64,000 nt of DNA from Streptococcus oralis subsp. dentisani (lineage in GTDB: Bacteria; Bacillota; Bacilli; Lactobacillales; Streptococcaceae): the NCBI RefSeq assembly GCF_002096335.1, contig NZ_NCUW01000025.1:1-64000 (forward strand). Direction: 5' to 3'. Under the pieces are notes generated by a model that was not told where the DNA came from, did no database searches, and saw only the letters and a program-made list of their open reading frames with translations. Position 1 is the stretch's first letter; each line of letters starts with the position of its first letter. A program made the position numbers and the translations under genes. Below are positions 37,118 to 47,320 of this stretch, piece by piece.

Positions 37118-37155
37118 GAATCGAACCGCAAGGTTCGGTTTTCTTTCTCTTTTTG
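37118..37155 (+). terminator. asnA terminator
   Basis: CGAACC (37122-37127) pairs with GGTTCG (37132-37137) around GCAA, followed by a long T-rich tract. Confidence 0.8.
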
Positions 37156-37164
37156 CCCATAATT

Positions 37165-37173
37165 TGGTATAAT
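37165..37173 (+). promoter_or_regulatory. Extended -10 box immediately before rsmD start
   Basis: TGGTATAAT ends seven bases before the rsmD ATG (37181). With the usual distance to the start of transcription the mRNA begins at the start codon. No ribosome binding site lies between them. Confidence 0.6.
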
Positions 37174-37180
37174 AAACGGT

Positions 37181-37720
37181 ATGAAAATCGTATCAGGAAT
37201 CTATGGAGGGCGTCCTCTCAAGACGCTAGAAGGAAAGACGACGAGGCCAACATCAGACAAGGTGCGTGGAGCTGTCTTTAACATGATTGGTCCTTATTTT
37301 GAGGGCGGTCGTGTCTTGGATCTCTATGCCGGCAGTGGCGGTCTGTCTATTGAAGCTGTGTCAAGAGGTATGTCCAGTGCTGTCTTAGTGGAACGGGATC
37401 GAAAGGCCCAGGCTGTCGTCGCTGAAAATATCCAGATGACCAAGGAAGCTTCCAAATTTCAGCTCTTAAAGATGGAGGCTGACCGAGCCCTAGAGCAAGT
37501 CGGAGGGACATTTGATCTGGTCTTTTTAGACCCTCCCTATGCAAAAGAACAAATCGTAGCAGATATTGAAAAAATGGCAGAGAGAAATCTCTTCTCCCAA
37601 GAGATCATGGTTGTCTGTGAAACCGATAAGTCTGTAGAACTTCCAGAAGAAATCGCCTGCTTAGGCATCTGGAAGGAAAAAGTATATGGGATTAGTAAGG
37701 TGACAGTTTATGTCAGATAA
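37181..37720 (+). CDS. rsmD: 16S rRNA (guanine966-N2)-methyltransferase
   Basis: This 179-residue SAM-dependent methyltransferase has the sequence start [21 protein letters not shown] motif [19 protein letters not shown] and catalytic VFLDPPYA, all typical of RsmD. It methylates G966 in 16S rRNA. It overlaps coaD by 11 bases, the standard firmicute pair. The mRNA is predicted to be leaderless. Confidence 0.93.
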   Translation: MKIVSGIYGGRPLKTLEGKTTRPTSDKVRGAVFNMIGPYFEGGRVLDLYAGSGGLSIEAVSRGMSSAVLVERDRKAQAVVAENIQMTKEASKFQLLKMEADRALEQVGGTFDLVFLDPPYAKEQIVADIEKMAERNLFSQEIMVVCETDKSVELPEEIACLGIWKEKVYGISKVTVYVR

Positions 37721-38198
37721 AATTGGATTATTTACAGGATCATTTGATCCGATGACAAATGGACATCTGGATATCATTGAACGAGCCAGCAAACTCTTTG
37801 ATAAGCTCTATGTCGGGGTATTCTACAATCCCCACAAACAAGGCTTTCTCCCTGTTGAAAACCGCAAACGAGCAGTTGAAAAAGCGGTGGCGCATTTAGA
37901 TAATGTAGAGGTGCTGGCTTCTCATGATGAATTGGTAGTCGAAGTTGCAAGGAGACTGGGAGCCAAAACCCTTGTCCGTGGCTTGCGAAATGCCACCGAC
38001 TTGCAATATGAGTCTAGTTTTGACTACTACAATCATCAACTGGCTCCAGAAATCGAAACCATTTACCTATATAGTCGCCCAGAGCATCTTTATATTAGCT
38101 CTTCAGCCATGAGAGAACTTCTGAAGTTTGGTCAGGAGATTCAGCAATATGTTCCAAACAGTGTTGTGGAGGAATTAGAACATGAAGAAAAAAACTAG
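37710..38198 (+). CDS. coaD: Phosphopantetheine adenylyltransferase
   Basis: This 162-residue nucleotidyltransferase makes dephospho-CoA from ATP and 4'-phosphopantetheine. The nucleotide-binding motif [17 protein letters not shown] is at residues 10-26, [12 protein letters not shown] near 90, and the [10 protein letters not shown] motif near 127. It overlaps both neighbours. Confidence 0.95.
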   Translation: MSDKIGLFTGSFDPMTNGHLDIIERASKLFDKLYVGVFYNPHKQGFLPVENRKRAVEKAVAHLDNVEVLASHDELVVEVARRLGAKTLVRGLRNATDLQYESSFDYYNHQLAPEIETIYLYSRPEHLYISSSAMRELLKFGQEIQQYVPNSVVEELEHEEKN

Positions 38199-39219
38199 AT
38201 GGCCCTTATATGTCATCCTAGCACTAGTATTGACTTTTTTAGCCTTTGTAGTACCTTTACCTTACTACATAGAAGTTCCAGGTGGAGCGGAAGATATTCG
38301 TCGCGTTTTGAAAGTCAATGAAACAGAAGACACAGAAGCAGGAGCTTACCAGTTTGTAACAGTCGGCATTCGACACGCAACCCTGTCGCATCTTGTCTAT
38401 GCTTGGTTAACACCTTTCACGGATATTAGAAGTGCCAAGGAGACAACGGGTGGCTCTACGGATGCAGAGTTTATGCGGATCAATCAGTTCTATATGCAAA
38501 CATCCCAAAACATGGCTAAGTATCAAGGTTTGAAGACGGCTGGTAAGGATATCGAACTCAAGTACCTGGGAGTTTATGTCTTAACCGTAACGGATAACTC
38601 AACTTTTAAGGGTATTCTGAACATTGCGGATACCGTGACGGCTGTTAATGATAAGACCTTTGATAGTTCCAAAGACTTAGTTGATTATGTCAACTCTCAA
38701 AAATTAGGAGATCCAGTCAAGGTAACCTACGAAGAAGACGGAAGAGTTAAGACTGCTGAAGGTAAAATTATCACTCTCGAAAACGGGAAAAACGGGATTG
38801 GGATTGGCTTGATTGACCGTACGGAAGTGACCAGTGATGTTCCAATTCGTTTCTCCACAGCTGGTATTGGCGGGCCGAGTGCAGGTCTCATGTTTAGTCT
38901 AGCTATCTACACCCAGATAGCAGATCCAGGCCTTCGTAATGGTCGTATCGTTGCGGGAACGGGAACCATTGATCGCGATGGAAATGTGGGCGATATTGGT
39001 GGAATTGACAAAAAAGTAGTTGCAGCCTCTCGTCAGGGAGCCAACATCTTTTTTGCCCCTGACAATCCAGTCACTGAGGAAGCAAAAAAAGCAGATCCCA
39101 ATGCGAAAAGCAACTATGAAACAGCCCTAGAAGCTGCTAAAACAATCAAGACAGAGATGAAAATCGTTCCTGTTAAAACCTTGCAGGATGCGATTGATTA
39201 CCTTAAAAACAATCCCTAA
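38182..39219 (+). CDS. sepM: Lon-type PDZ membrane protease SepM
   Basis: This 345-residue protein has an N-terminal membrane anchor (about 6-28), a PDZ domain (about 115-200; [34 protein letters not shown]) and a Lon-like protease domain (about 225-340). The catalytic serine is in [14 protein letters not shown] and the lysine in [10 protein letters not shown]. In S. mutans, SepM trims the competence pheromone outside the cell; whether this protein does so is inference. It overlaps coaD by 17 bases. Confidence 0.9.
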   Translation: MKKKTRWPLYVILALVLTFLAFVVPLPYYIEVPGGAEDIRRVLKVNETEDTEAGAYQFVTVGIRHATLSHLVYAWLTPFTDIRSAKETTGGSTDAEFMRINQFYMQTSQNMAKYQGLKTAGKDIELKYLGVYVLTVTDNSTFKGILNIADTVTAVNDKTFDSSKDLVDYVNSQKLGDPVKVTYEEDGRVKTAEGKIITLENGKNGIGIGLIDRTEVTSDVPIRFSTAGIGGPSAGLMFSLAIYTQIADPGLRNGRIVAGTGTIDRDGNVGDIGGIDKKVVAASRQGANIFFAPDNPVTEEAKKADPNAKSNYETALEAAKTIKTEMKIVPVKTLQDAIDYLKNNP

Positions 39220-39259
39220 TCCGTAGAAAAATCGAAAACTAGCGCGCAAGCGGATAAGA

Positions 39260-39268
39260 TGGTATAAT
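39260..39268 (+). promoter_or_regulatory. Extended -10 box immediately before DUF1146 start
   Basis: TGGTATAAT ends six bases before the ATG at 39275, predicting a leaderless transcript for this gene and a leadered one for murA downstream. Confidence 0.6.
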
Positions 39269-39274
39269 AGTCAA

Positions 39275-39505
39275 ATGGTTCAATTATTATTCACCCTAAG
39301 TAGTCATATACTCTTTATTTATTTGAGTTTTTACCTTTTGAAGGATCTTGTGAGATGGGAAAAGGTGTTAAAAGTAACTGCTGCTAACACAAAAAAAGTT
39401 CGTTTGTTGGTGGGTTTCTTTAGTATTGTAATGGGCTACATCTTGAGTTCATTCTTTATCAGTTTGTACCACCTGTGGCAAGAAACACTTAGAGGACTGT
39501 TATAA
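39275..39505 (+). CDS. DUF1146 (YwzB-like) small membrane protein
   Basis: This 76-residue protein has two membrane helices (about 3-24 and 45-66) separated by a basic stretch ([13 protein letters not shown]). It matches the DUF1146/YwzB family, often found beside murA or ATP synthase genes in firmicutes. The function is unknown. It lies 22 bases before murA. Confidence 0.8.
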   Translation: MVQLLFTLSSHILFIYLSFYLLKDLVRWEKVLKVTAANTKKVRLLVGFFSIVMGYILSSFFISLYHLWQETLRGLL

Positions 39506-39527
39506 AATCAAAAGTAAAGGAAAAACT

Positions 39528-40808
39528 ATGGAAAAAATTGTGGTTCAAGGCGGAGAGAATCGTCTGGTCGGGAGTGTGACCATTGAGGGAGCAAAGAATG
39601 CAGTCTTACCCTTGTTGGCAGCGACTATTCTAGCAAGTAAGGGTAAGACAGTCTTGCAGAATGTACCGATCTTGTCGGATGTATTCACCATGAATCAAGT
39701 AGTTCGTGGTCTGAATGCCAAAGTTGACTTTGATGAGGAAGCTCATCTTGTCGAAGTTGATGCGACTGGTGACATCATGGAGGAGGCTCCTTACAAATAT
39801 GTCAGTAAGATGCGTGCATCGATCGTTGTCTTGGGACCAATCCTTGCTCGTGTAGGCCATGCCAAGGTATCCATGCCAGGTGGTTGCACCATCGGGAGTC
39901 GTCCGATCGATCTCCACCTCAAGGGCTTGGAAGCTATGGGGGCTAAGATTAGCCAAACCGCTGGTTACATCGAAGCCAAGGCAGAACGCTTGCATGGCGC
40001 TCATATCTACATGGACTTCCCTAGTGTCGGTGCGACACAAAACCTCATGATGGCAGCAACTCTAGCTGATGGTGTGACAGTGATTGAAAATGCTGCGCGT
40101 GAGCCAGAAATTGTTGACCTTGCTATCCTCCTTAATGAAATGGGAGCCAAGGTCAAGGGAGCTGGTACTGAAACAATCACAGTGACTGGTGTTGAGGAAC
40201 TCCATGGTACGACTCACAGTGTCGTACAGGACCGTATCGAAGCCGGAACCTTTATGGTGGCTGCAGCTATGACAGGTGGAGATGTCCTCATTCGAGATGC
40301 AGTTTGGGAACATAATCGCCCCTTAATCTCAAAGCTACTTGAAATGGGAGTAGAGGTGACGGAGGAGTCGGAAGGCATCCGTGTCCGTTCTCAACTTGAA
40401 ACTCTCAAGGCTGTTCATGTAAAAACTTTACCACACCCAGGATTCCCGACAGATATGCAGGCTCAATTTACAGCTCTGATGACAGTCGCAAAAGGGGAAT
40501 CCACCATGGTGGAAACTGTGTTTGAGAATCGCTTCCAACACTTGGAGGAAATGCGCCGTATGGGCTTGCACTCAGAGATTATCCGTGACACAGCTCGTAT
40601 TGTTGGGGGACAGGCTTTACAGGGGGCAGAAGTTCTCTCAACGGACCTTCGTGCCAGTGCGGCCTTAATTCTGACAGGTTTGGTAGCGCAAGGTGAGACA
40701 GTTGTTGGTAAATTAGTCCACCTTGACAGAGGTTACTACCGTTTCCATGAAAAGTTAGCTCAGCTAGGAGCGAAGATTCAGCGAATCGAGGTAAATGATG
40801 AAGAATAA
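39528..40808 (+). CDS. murA: UDP-GlcNAc 1-carboxyvinyltransferase
   Basis: This 426-residue enzyme commits UDP-GlcNAc to peptidoglycan synthesis by adding enolpyruvate from PEP. The active-site cysteine that fosfomycin alkylates is in [18 protein letters not shown] (near residue 117). [10 protein letters not shown] and [10 protein letters not shown] are also typical. Firmicutes usually carry two paralogues (MurA and MurZ); which one this is cannot be settled from one copy. AAAGGAAAAACT precedes the ATG. It overlaps epuA. Confidence 0.93.
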   Translation: MEKIVVQGGENRLVGSVTIEGAKNAVLPLLAATILASKGKTVLQNVPILSDVFTMNQVVRGLNAKVDFDEEAHLVEVDATGDIMEEAPYKYVSKMRASIVVLGPILARVGHAKVSMPGGCTIGSRPIDLHLKGLEAMGAKISQTAGYIEAKAERLHGAHIYMDFPSVGATQNLMMAATLADGVTVIENAAREPEIVDLAILLNEMGAKVKGAGTETITVTGVEELHGTTHSVVQDRIEAGTFMVAAAMTGGDVLIRDAVWEHNRPLISKLLEMGVEVTEESEGIRVRSQLETLKAVHVKTLPHPGFPTDMQAQFTALMTVAKGESTMVETVFENRFQHLEEMRRMGLHSEIIRDTARIVGGQALQGAEVLSTDLRASAALILTGLVAQGETVVGKLVHLDRGYYRFHEKLAQLGAKIQRIEVNDEE

Positions 40809-40989
40809 AAACTTACGCTATGTACTCCGTCGCTTACTGTTGATTTTTATCGTACTATTGCTAGGCTTTCTTGCTTTAGGAATCGGCTTGATGGTTGGCT
40901 ATGGCATCCTTGGAAAGGGACAGGATCCATGGGCTATCTTGTCTCCAGCAAAGTGGCAGGAATTGATTAGCAAATTTACAGGAAATTAG
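40798..40989 (+). CDS. epuA: EpuA-like small membrane protein
   Basis: This 63-residue protein is basic at the N-terminus ([13 protein letters not shown]), has one membrane helix (about 14-36) and ends [11 protein letters not shown]. It is the EpuA gene known upstream of endA in pneumococcus (labelled DNA-directed RNA polymerase subunit beta by some pipelines, without support). GAGGT lies six bases before the second ATG at 40798; the first ATG at 40795 is possible. It overlaps murA by 11 bases. Confidence 0.8.
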   Translation: MKNKNLRYVLRRLLLIFIVLLLGFLALGIGLMVGYGILGKGQDPWAILSPAKWQELISKFTGN

Positions 40990-41029
40990 ACTGGGAGACC
41001 AGTCTTTTTCTAGAGATATAAGGAGAGAT

Positions 41030-41854
41030 ATGAACAAAAAAACAAGACAGGCTCTAATAGGATTACTTATATTCTTACTCTTGGCTGCTGGAAGCTACTA
41101 TATCAAGCAGATGCAGCTGGCACCAAATACCCCCAAAACCAAAGTTAGTCAGAAAAAACAAGCTTCAGAGGCTCCTAGTCAGGAGTTGGCTGAAAGTGTC
41201 TTAACTGAGTCAATCAAAAACCAAATTAAGGGTGGTATTGAGTGGAATGGAGCAGGTGCCTTTGTCGTCAACGGCAATAAAACCAATCTAGATGCCAAAG
41301 TTTCTAGCAAACCTTACGCGGATAATAAAACAAAACCAGTCGGGAAAGAGACCGTCCCAACGGTTGCCAATGCTCTCTTATCCAAAGCGACTCGTCAGTA
41401 CAAAAATCGTGAAGAAACAGGCAATGGCTCAACCTCTTGGACTCCGCCGGGATGGCATCAGGTCAAGAATCTAAAGGGGGCTTATACACATGCGGTAGAT
41501 AGAGGGCACTTGTTGGGTTATGCCTTGATAGGTGGATTAGATGGCTTTGATGCTTCTACTAGCAATCCCAAGAACATTGCAGTTCAGACGGCTTGGGCTA
41601 ATCAAGCTCAGGCTGAAGATTCGACAGGGCAGAACTACTATGAGAGTTTGGTTAGGAAAGCCTTAGACCAGAATAAGAGAGTCCGTTATCGGGTAACTCT
41701 CCACTATGCTACAAATGAGAATTTGGTTCCATCTGCTTCACAAATTGAAGCCAAGTCTTCGGATGGCGAATTGGAATTCAACGTCCTGATTCCAAATGTT
41801 CAAAAGGGCATCCAACTTGATTACCGAACAGGTCAGGTCACGGTGACGAACTAG
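41030..41854 (+). CDS. endA: DNA-entry nuclease EndA
   Basis: This 274-residue membrane-anchored nuclease of the beta-beta-alpha metal family degrades one strand of incoming DNA during transformation and can destroy neutrophil traps. A signal anchor lies at about 7-25. The catalytic motif [10 protein letters not shown] lies near residue 158, and the metal-binding Asn is in [13 protein letters not shown]. The length equals pneumococcal EndA (274). AAGGAGAG lies before the ATG. Confidence 0.95.
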   Translation: MNKKTRQALIGLLIFLLLAAGSYYIKQMQLAPNTPKTKVSQKKQASEAPSQELAESVLTESIKNQIKGGIEWNGAGAFVVNGNKTNLDAKVSSKPYADNKTKPVGKETVPTVANALLSKATRQYKNREETGNGSTSWTPPGWHQVKNLKGAYTHAVDRGHLLGYALIGGLDGFDASTSNPKNIAVQTAWANQAQAEDSTGQNYYESLVRKALDQNKRVRYRVTLHYATNENLVPSASQIEAKSSDGELEFNVLIPNVQKGIQLDYRTGQVTVTN

Positions 41855-41869
41855 AAAAAACGGAATAAA

Positions 41870-41906
41870 AATTGCTCCCTTGTCCGTCATTGATAAGGGA
41901 GCGATT
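41870..41906 (+). terminator. endA terminator
   Basis: TTGCTCCCTT (41872-41881) pairs with AAGGGAGCGA (41894-41903). The T-run is weak (GATTGTAT). Confidence 0.6.
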
Positions 41907-41986
41907 GTATAAATTAGAAAATAATGTGATTCCTAGACCGATTTATGATATAATGGAACACAAGATACTATTTTAGGAGAAAGACC

Positions 41987-43318
41987 ATGGAAGACCCGAG
42001 CAGTCAGGATTTGTTACTGCAATTTGTACTTTTAGTTGTATTGACCTTTTTAAATGCCTTTTTCTCAGCTACAGAAATGGCTATGGTGTCATTAAACCGT
42101 TCCCGAGTAGAGCAAAAGGCAGAAGAGGGAGACAAACGTTACGTCCGTTTGTTAAAGGTACTTGAAAATCCTAACCACTTTTTATCAACCATTCAAGTTG
42201 GTATCACGTTAATTACCATCTTGTCAGGGGCAAAATTGGCAGATACACTTGGCCAAGTAATCGCATCTTGGATGGGAAGCGGAGAAACAGCTTATGCCAT
42301 TGCCAGTTTCCTCTCTTTGGCATTCTTGACCTACATCTCTATTGTTTTTGGTGAACTCTATCCTAAACGAATTGCTCTCAATCTCAAAGATGCTTTAGCC
42401 ATTCGCTCTGTTCCGATTATTATTGGTCTTGGGAAGATTGTCAGTCCCTTTGTCTGGTTGTTATCTGCTTCAACCAATTTGTTGAGTCGTTTAACACCAA
42501 TGACCTTTGATGATGCGGATGAAAAAATGACTCGAGATGAAATTGAGTACATGTTGACCAAGAGTGAGGAGACCTTGGATGCAGACGAAATCGAGATGTT
42601 ACAAGGGATTTTCTCTCTAGATGAACTGATGGCGAGAGAAGTCATGGTTCCTCGGACAGATGCCTTTATGGTGGATATTCAGGATGATAGTCAAACCATT
42701 ATCCAAAGTATTTTAAAACAAAACTTTTCCCGTATCCCAGTTTATGATGGGGATAAGGACAATGTGATTGGGATTATTCACACCAAGGCCCTTCTTAAAG
42801 CAGCCTTTGTGGACGGTTTTGACAATATTGTCTGGAAGAGGATCTTACAAGATCCACTCTTTGTCCCTGAAACCATTTTTGTGGATGACTTGCTAAAAGA
42901 ATTGCGAAATACCCAAAGACAAATGGCCATTTTGCTCGATGAATATGGTGGTATGGCTGGTTTGGTAACTCTGGAAGATCTTCTAGAAGAGATTGTTGGA
43001 GAGATTGACGATGAGACGGATAGGGCAGAAATCGAAGTCCATCAAATCGGTGAGGATACCTATATTGCGCAGGGAACCATGAATCTTAACGACTTCAATA
43101 ACTACTTTGGTGTCGAACTAGAAAGCGATGATGTGGATACCATCGCCGGTTATTATTTGACGGGTGTTGGTACGATTCCAACAACTGAGAAAATTAGTTA
43201 TGAATTGGTCAGCCAAAACAAGCAGATTGTCCTGACCAATGATAAAGTGAAAAATGGGCGTGTTACTAAGGTAAAAGTTCAAATCACAGAACTAGAATCT
43301 GAAGAAGAAATAGAATAA
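41987..43318 (+). CDS. CNNM/DUF21-CBS-CorC_HlyC membrane protein
   Basis: This 443-residue protein has a DUF21/CNNM transmembrane domain (1 to about 190; [35 protein letters not shown]), two CBS domains (about 205-330) and a C-terminal CorC_HlyC domain (about 345-430). Databases label it hemolysin; the established family role is magnesium/cobalt efflux or regulation with adenine nucleotide sensing. No hemolytic role should be assumed. TAGGAGAAAG lies before the ATG. Confidence 0.88.
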   Translation: MEDPSSQDLLLQFVLLVVLTFLNAFFSATEMAMVSLNRSRVEQKAEEGDKRYVRLLKVLENPNHFLSTIQVGITLITILSGAKLADTLGQVIASWMGSGETAYAIASFLSLAFLTYISIVFGELYPKRIALNLKDALAIRSVPIIIGLGKIVSPFVWLLSASTNLLSRLTPMTFDDADEKMTRDEIEYMLTKSEETLDADEIEMLQGIFSLDELMAREVMVPRTDAFMVDIQDDSQTIIQSILKQNFSRIPVYDGDKDNVIGIIHTKALLKAAFVDGFDNIVWKRILQDPLFVPETIFVDDLLKELRNTQRQMAILLDEYGGMAGLVTLEDLLEEIVGEIDDETDRAEIEVHQIGEDTYIAQGTMNLNDFNNYFGVELESDDVDTIAGYYLTGVGTIPTTEKISYELVSQNKQIVLTNDKVKNGRVTKVKVQITELESEEEIE

Positions 43319-43362
43319 AGGAGCTCGAGACATCGTAAGGTGCTCAAGCTCCCATTTATAAG

Positions 43363-43389
43363 AAAAAAGACTCACGGGGAGTCTTTTGG
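43363..43389. terminator. Bidirectional terminator
   Basis: AAAAGACTC (43365-43373) pairs with GAGTCTTTT (43379-43387). It separates the CNNM gene from the convergent tRNA-Cys. Confidence 0.8.
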
Positions 43390-43398
43390 TTTACTATA

Positions 43399-43469
43399 AG
43401 GCGGTAGACGGATTTGAACCGACGATCAAGCTTTTGCAGAGCCGTGCCTTACCACTTGGCTATACCGCC
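43399..43469 (-). tRNA. tRNA-Cys (GCA)
   Basis: This 71-nt minus-strand cloverleaf has an acceptor stem GGCGGTA/TACCGCC with discriminator U. The D arm is AGCCAAGTGGTAAGGC, the anticodon loop CTCTGCAAA contains GCA, and the T arm GTCGGTTCAAATCCGTC contains GGTTCAAATCC. CCA is not encoded. It stands alone, not in a tRNA cluster. Confidence 0.97.
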
Positions 43470-43777
43470 TCAACGTTTATTATTATACCTTGAAAATGTT
43501 TCTACGTCAATAGTTTCTTAAACGAAAATCCAATTTAGGAAACTTTCCCTTTTTATGACAGACTTTAAAACCGAGAGAGAAAGTCTGAAAATCAGTCTTT
43601 ACGGGCCGTAAATTTGCCATTCTAATCACCCAGATAGCAAACAAAGAGTGTAGAAATTTGACAGATGAAAGTTTTTTGAGAGTATACGCCTAAATATTCT
43701 GAAAATTCGTTTACTTTTTAGATAATATATGATATAATTGATGACAAACCTAAATTTTTTTAAGAGGAGTTAACAAT
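43470..43777 (+). promoter_or_regulatory. Intergenic region and amiA promoter
   Basis: TTTACT (43710-43715) and TATAAT (43733-43738) with a 17-base spacer form the amiA promoter, and AAGAGGAG precedes the ATG. Upstream lie a perfect 15-base palindrome TTTACGGGCCGTAAA (43598-43612) and an inverted repeat CAGACTTT/AAAGTCTG ending near 43587. Their roles are unknown. No gene is seen. Confidence 0.6.
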
Positions 43778-45757
43778 ATGAAAAAAAGTAGAGTATTTGT
43801 TGCAGCAGGAATTGCCCTATTGGCAACTGGCGTTTTAGCTGCTTGCGGTTCTTCAAAATCATCTGATTCAACAGCGCCAAAAAATTATGGTTATGTTTAT
43901 TCAGCTGACCCAGAAACGTTGGATTACCTCATTTCAGGGAAACAAAGTACCAAGATTGCCACTTCAAATGGTATCGATGGTCTCTTCACAAACGACAAGT
44001 ATGGAAATTTAGTCCCTGCAGTTGCAGAAGACTGGTCAGTTTCAAAAGATGGTTTGACTTATACCTACAAGATTCGTAAAGGTGTCAAATGGATGACATC
44101 TGATGGCGAAGAATATGCTGAAGTAACAGCCAAAGACTTTGTAAATGGCTTGAAACACGCAGCTGATAAAAAATCAGAAGCTCTTTACCTAGCAGAAAAT
44201 TCTGTTAAAGGATTATCTGATTATTTAGCAGGTAATACAAAAGACTTTTCTTCAGTAGGTGTGAAAGCAGTTGATGATTATACTCTTGAGTATACTTTGA
44301 ATCAACCAGAACCATACTGGAACTCTAAGATGGCTTATTCAATCTTCTGGCCATTGAACGAAGAATTTGAAAAATCAAAAGGATCTGACTTTGCTAAAGC
44401 GACTGACCCTACATCATTGCTTTACAATGGACCATTCTTGCTGAAAGGTTTGACTGCTAAGTCATCTATCGAATTCGCTAAGAATGAAAACTATTGGGAT
44501 AAAGACAATGTTCATATTGATAAAGTAACCCTTGCTTACTATGATGGTTCAGACCAAGAGTCTATTGAACGTAACTTTACAAGTGGAGCTTATAGCTATG
44601 CCCGTCTTTACCCAACAAGTTCAAACTATTCTAAAGTAGAAGAAACCTACAAGGACAATATCTACTACACCCCATCAGGACCTGGTATTGGTGGTTTGGG
44701 TGTGAATATTGACCGCCAAGGTTACAAATACACTTCTAAGACAACTGATGAAGAGAAGACTTCTACTAAGAAAGCTCTTCTTAACAAGGACTTCCGTCAA
44801 GCCTTGAACTTTGCCTTTGACCGTACGTCTTACTCAGCTCAAGTAAATGGTAAAGAGGGCGCTCCTCGTGCCGTTCGTAACCTCTTTGTAAAACCTGACT
44901 TCGTCTCTGCTGGTGAAAAAACTTTCGGTGACTTAGTGACTGATAAGATGGCAGCTTATGGCGATGAATGGAAGAATGTAAACTTTGCGGATGGTCAAGA
45001 TGGACTCTTCAACGCCGATAAAGCTAAAGCTGAATTTGCCAAAGCTAAAACTGCATTGGAAGCAGAAGGTGTGAAATTCCCTATCCACTTGGATATCCCA
45101 GTAGACCAAACTGCTAAAAACTATATCGCACGTATCCAATCCTTCAAACAATCCGTTGAAACAGTGCTTGGAGAAGACAATGTAGTCATCGATATCCAAC
45201 AAGTTTCTAAAGATGAGTTTAATAATATCACCTACTATGCGGCGAATGCAGCAGCAGAAGACTGGGATCTCTCAGGTGCCGTTGGATGGAACCCTGACTA
45301 TGAAGATCCATCAACTTACCTTGATATCTTGAAGACAACGAATGCTGAACAAACAAAAACATACATGGGTTACGAAGGTGCAGATAATGCTGCAGCAGCT
45401 CAAGTTGGTTTGAAAGAATACGATAAGCTAGTTGATGAAGCTGCTAAAGAAACAAGCGACTTGAATGTTCGTTATGAAAAATACGCGGCTGCTCAAGCTT
45501 GGTTGACAGATAGCTCACTCATCTTGCCAGCTATGTCATCAACTGGTGCTGCACCATTCATTTCTCGTGTTGTGCCATTCTCTGCATCATATAGCCAATC
45601 TGGAGATAAAGGCTCAGATGTATACTTCAAGTATATTCAGTTACAAGACAAGGTTGTAACCAAAGCTGACTATGAACAAGCTCGTGAAAAATGGCTCAAA
45701 GAGAAAAAAGAATCAAACGAAAAAGTTCAAAAAGAATTGGCTAATCACGTTAAATAA
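43778..45757 (+). CDS. amiA: Oligopeptide ABC transporter, substrate-binding lipoprotein
   Basis: This 659-residue extracellular SBP_bac_5 protein has a signal peptide with lipobox LAAC (Cys about 23), then YGYVYSADPETLDYLI and the two-lobed peptide-binding fold. It strongly resembles pneumococcal AmiA, which binds oligopeptides for import and carries signalling peptides for Rgg-type systems. AmiA is the first gene of amiACDEF; a hairpin follows it. Confidence 0.93.
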   Translation: MKKSRVFVAAGIALLATGVLAACGSSKSSDSTAPKNYGYVYSADPETLDYLISGKQSTKIATSNGIDGLFTNDKYGNLVPAVAEDWSVSKDGLTYTYKIRKGVKWMTSDGEEYAEVTAKDFVNGLKHAADKKSEALYLAENSVKGLSDYLAGNTKDFSSVGVKAVDDYTLEYTLNQPEPYWNSKMAYSIFWPLNEEFEKSKGSDFAKATDPTSLLYNGPFLLKGLTAKSSIEFAKNENYWDKDNVHIDKVTLAYYDGSDQESIERNFTSGAYSYARLYPTSSNYSKVEETYKDNIYYTPSGPGIGGLGVNIDRQGYKYTSKTTDEEKTSTKKALLNKDFRQALNFAFDRTSYSAQVNGKEGAPRAVRNLFVKPDFVSAGEKTFGDLVTDKMAAYGDEWKNVNFADGQDGLFNADKAKAEFAKAKTALEAEGVKFPIHLDIPVDQTAKNYIARIQSFKQSVETVLGEDNVVIDIQQVSKDEFNNITYYAANAAAEDWDLSGAVGWNPDYEDPSTYLDILKTTNAEQTKTYMGYEGADNAAAAQVGLKEYDKLVDEAAKETSDLNVRYEKYAAAQAWLTDSSLILPAMSSTGAAPFISRVVPFSASYSQSGDKGSDVYFKYIQLQDKVVTKADYEQAREKWLKEKKESNEKVQKELANHVK

Positions 45758-45766
45758 ATAACTCTC

Positions 45767-45802
45767 AAGAGAACTTTCTCTCCATGAGGAGAAGGTTCTT
45801 TT
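45767..45802 (+). terminator. Attenuator hairpin between amiA and amiC
   Basis: AAGAGAACTTTCTC (45767-45780) pairs with GAGAAGGTTCTTTT (45789-45802) with one mismatch and one wobble, followed by a T-rich stretch. It should reduce read-through and keep the binding protein in excess over the membrane and ATPase subunits. Confidence 0.65.
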
Positions 45803-45823
45803 GGGATTTTAAAAGGAAACGAT

Positions 45824-47320
45824 ATGAAGAAATATATTTTTATGCGTGTACTGCGTTCATTGTTGTCTATTTTCTTGGTGACAACTTTGACCTACACAAT
45901 TATCTATACGATGGTTCCTCGAAAACTGATTTTCAAGCAGGATACCAACTATAACAAGATTGCAACTACAGCTGATAAGCGGGATGATTATGAAAATACC
46001 GTTTATGAGCGGATGGGCTACATTGAGTACTACGATACCAAGGAGTTACAAGAAAGAGCGAGTACAATGGACTCGTCTGTAACAGTGGATGCCAATGATA
46101 CTAACAAGGCAATCTACGAAAAATACATCAACAAACTTGGAAATGGTTGGACACTTGGTGTATTCTCAGAAAGCGGTCAATTTTATGCTACGCGTGAAAT
46201 TCCAATTTTTGAACGTGTTTTCAAATTCTATGCCAACTTGATTGATATTGATCATCCAAACAAGATTCAAGACCCTGAAAATCCAAACTTGGAACGTTAT
46301 CTTCGTTTTGAAAATGACCCTGCTATCGGTTGGTCATTGGTTGGTTCAGGTACAAAACATAAATACCTTTTGTATTTCAACAACCAATTCCCATTTGTAC
46401 ACCAAAACTTTGTGAACATTAACTTGGGTGACTCTTACCCAACTTATGCAAACACACCAGTGCTTCAAGTTATCACACAAGGTCAAGGACAAACTAAAAC
46501 ATCGGAAGTTCAATTCCCTACGGGTAAAAAGACTTCATCTGTTGATATCTATTCTCGTACCTACAAATCTCCAAGTCAAGCAGACGCGCGTGAGGTGGCT
46601 AACTATGGTAAGGACGATCCTTACACAGCTACAGAAAGCAATTATCAATACCCATCTATGATTGCAAGTTCAGCGGTTGCTGGTTTGATCGGTTTGATTA
46701 TTTCTTATGCTATCGCTATTCCTCTTGGATCTGCTATGGCTCGCCACAAAAATACTTGGATTGACAGCTTCTCTACAGGTGCCCTAACCTTCTTGCTTGC
46801 TCTTCCAACGATTGCCTTGGTTTACATCGTTCGTTTGATTGGATCATCTATTGGTCTGCCAGACTCATTCCCTATCTTAGGTGCTGGAGATTGGCGTTCT
46901 TATGTCTTACCAGCAGTTATTCTAGGCTTGCTAGGAGCACCAAGTACGGCTATCTGGATCCGTCGTTACATGATCGACTTGCAATCTCAGGACTTTGTTC
47001 GTTTTGCGCGTGCCAAAGGTTTGTCTGAAAAAGAAATTTCAAATAAACATATCTTTAAAAATGCCATGGTTCCTTTGGTTTCAGGTATTCCTGGTGCCGT
47101 AATTGGAGTTATTGGTGGTGCAACATTGACTGAAACAGTCTTCGCCTTCCCAGGTATGGGTAAAATGTTGATTGACTCTGTTAAGGCATCAAACAACTCA
47201 ATGGTAGTTGGTCTCGTCTTCATCTTTACATGTATTTCTATCTTCTCACTCTTTGTAGGAGATATCTGGATGACGATGCTTGACCCACGTATTAAATTGA
47301 CAGAGAAAGGAGGCAAATAA
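45824..47320 (+). CDS. amiC: Oligopeptide ABC transporter, permease
   Basis: This 498-residue permease has TM1 at about 8-30, a large external domain (about 35-270) not present in typical OppB proteins, then five membrane segments with the EAA loop [20 protein letters not shown]. It pairs with AmiD to form the channel. AAAGGAAACGAT lies before the ATG. The stop codon overlaps the amiD start by one base. Confidence 0.93.
   Translation: MKKYIFMRVLRSLLSIFLVTTLTYTIIYTMVPRKLIFKQDTNYNKIATTADKRDDYENTVYERMGYIEYYDTKELQERASTMDSSVTVDANDTNKAIYEKYINKLGNGWTLGVFSESGQFYATREIPIFERVFKFYANLIDIDHPNKIQDPENPNLERYLRFENDPAIGWSLVGSGTKHKYLLYFNNQFPFVHQNFVNINLGDSYPTYANTPVLQVITQGQGQTKTSEVQFPTGKKTSSVDIYSRTYKSPSQADAREVANYGKDDPYTATESNYQYPSMIASSAVAGLIGLIISYAIAIPLGSAMARHKNTWIDSFSTGALTFLLALPTIALVYIVRLIGSSIGLPDSFPILGAGDWRSYVLPAVILGLLGAPSTAIWIRRYMIDLQSQDFVRFARAKGLSEKEISNKHIFKNAMVPLVSGIPGAVIGVIGGATLTETVFAFPGMGKMLIDSVKASNNSMVVGLVFIFTCISIFSLFVGDIWMTMLDPRIKLTEKGGK

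Noticed and set aside
41987..43318. Hemolysin
   Set aside because: The label comes from old TlyC/HlyC naming. The domain order DUF21-CBS-CorC fits a metal-ion transport protein.
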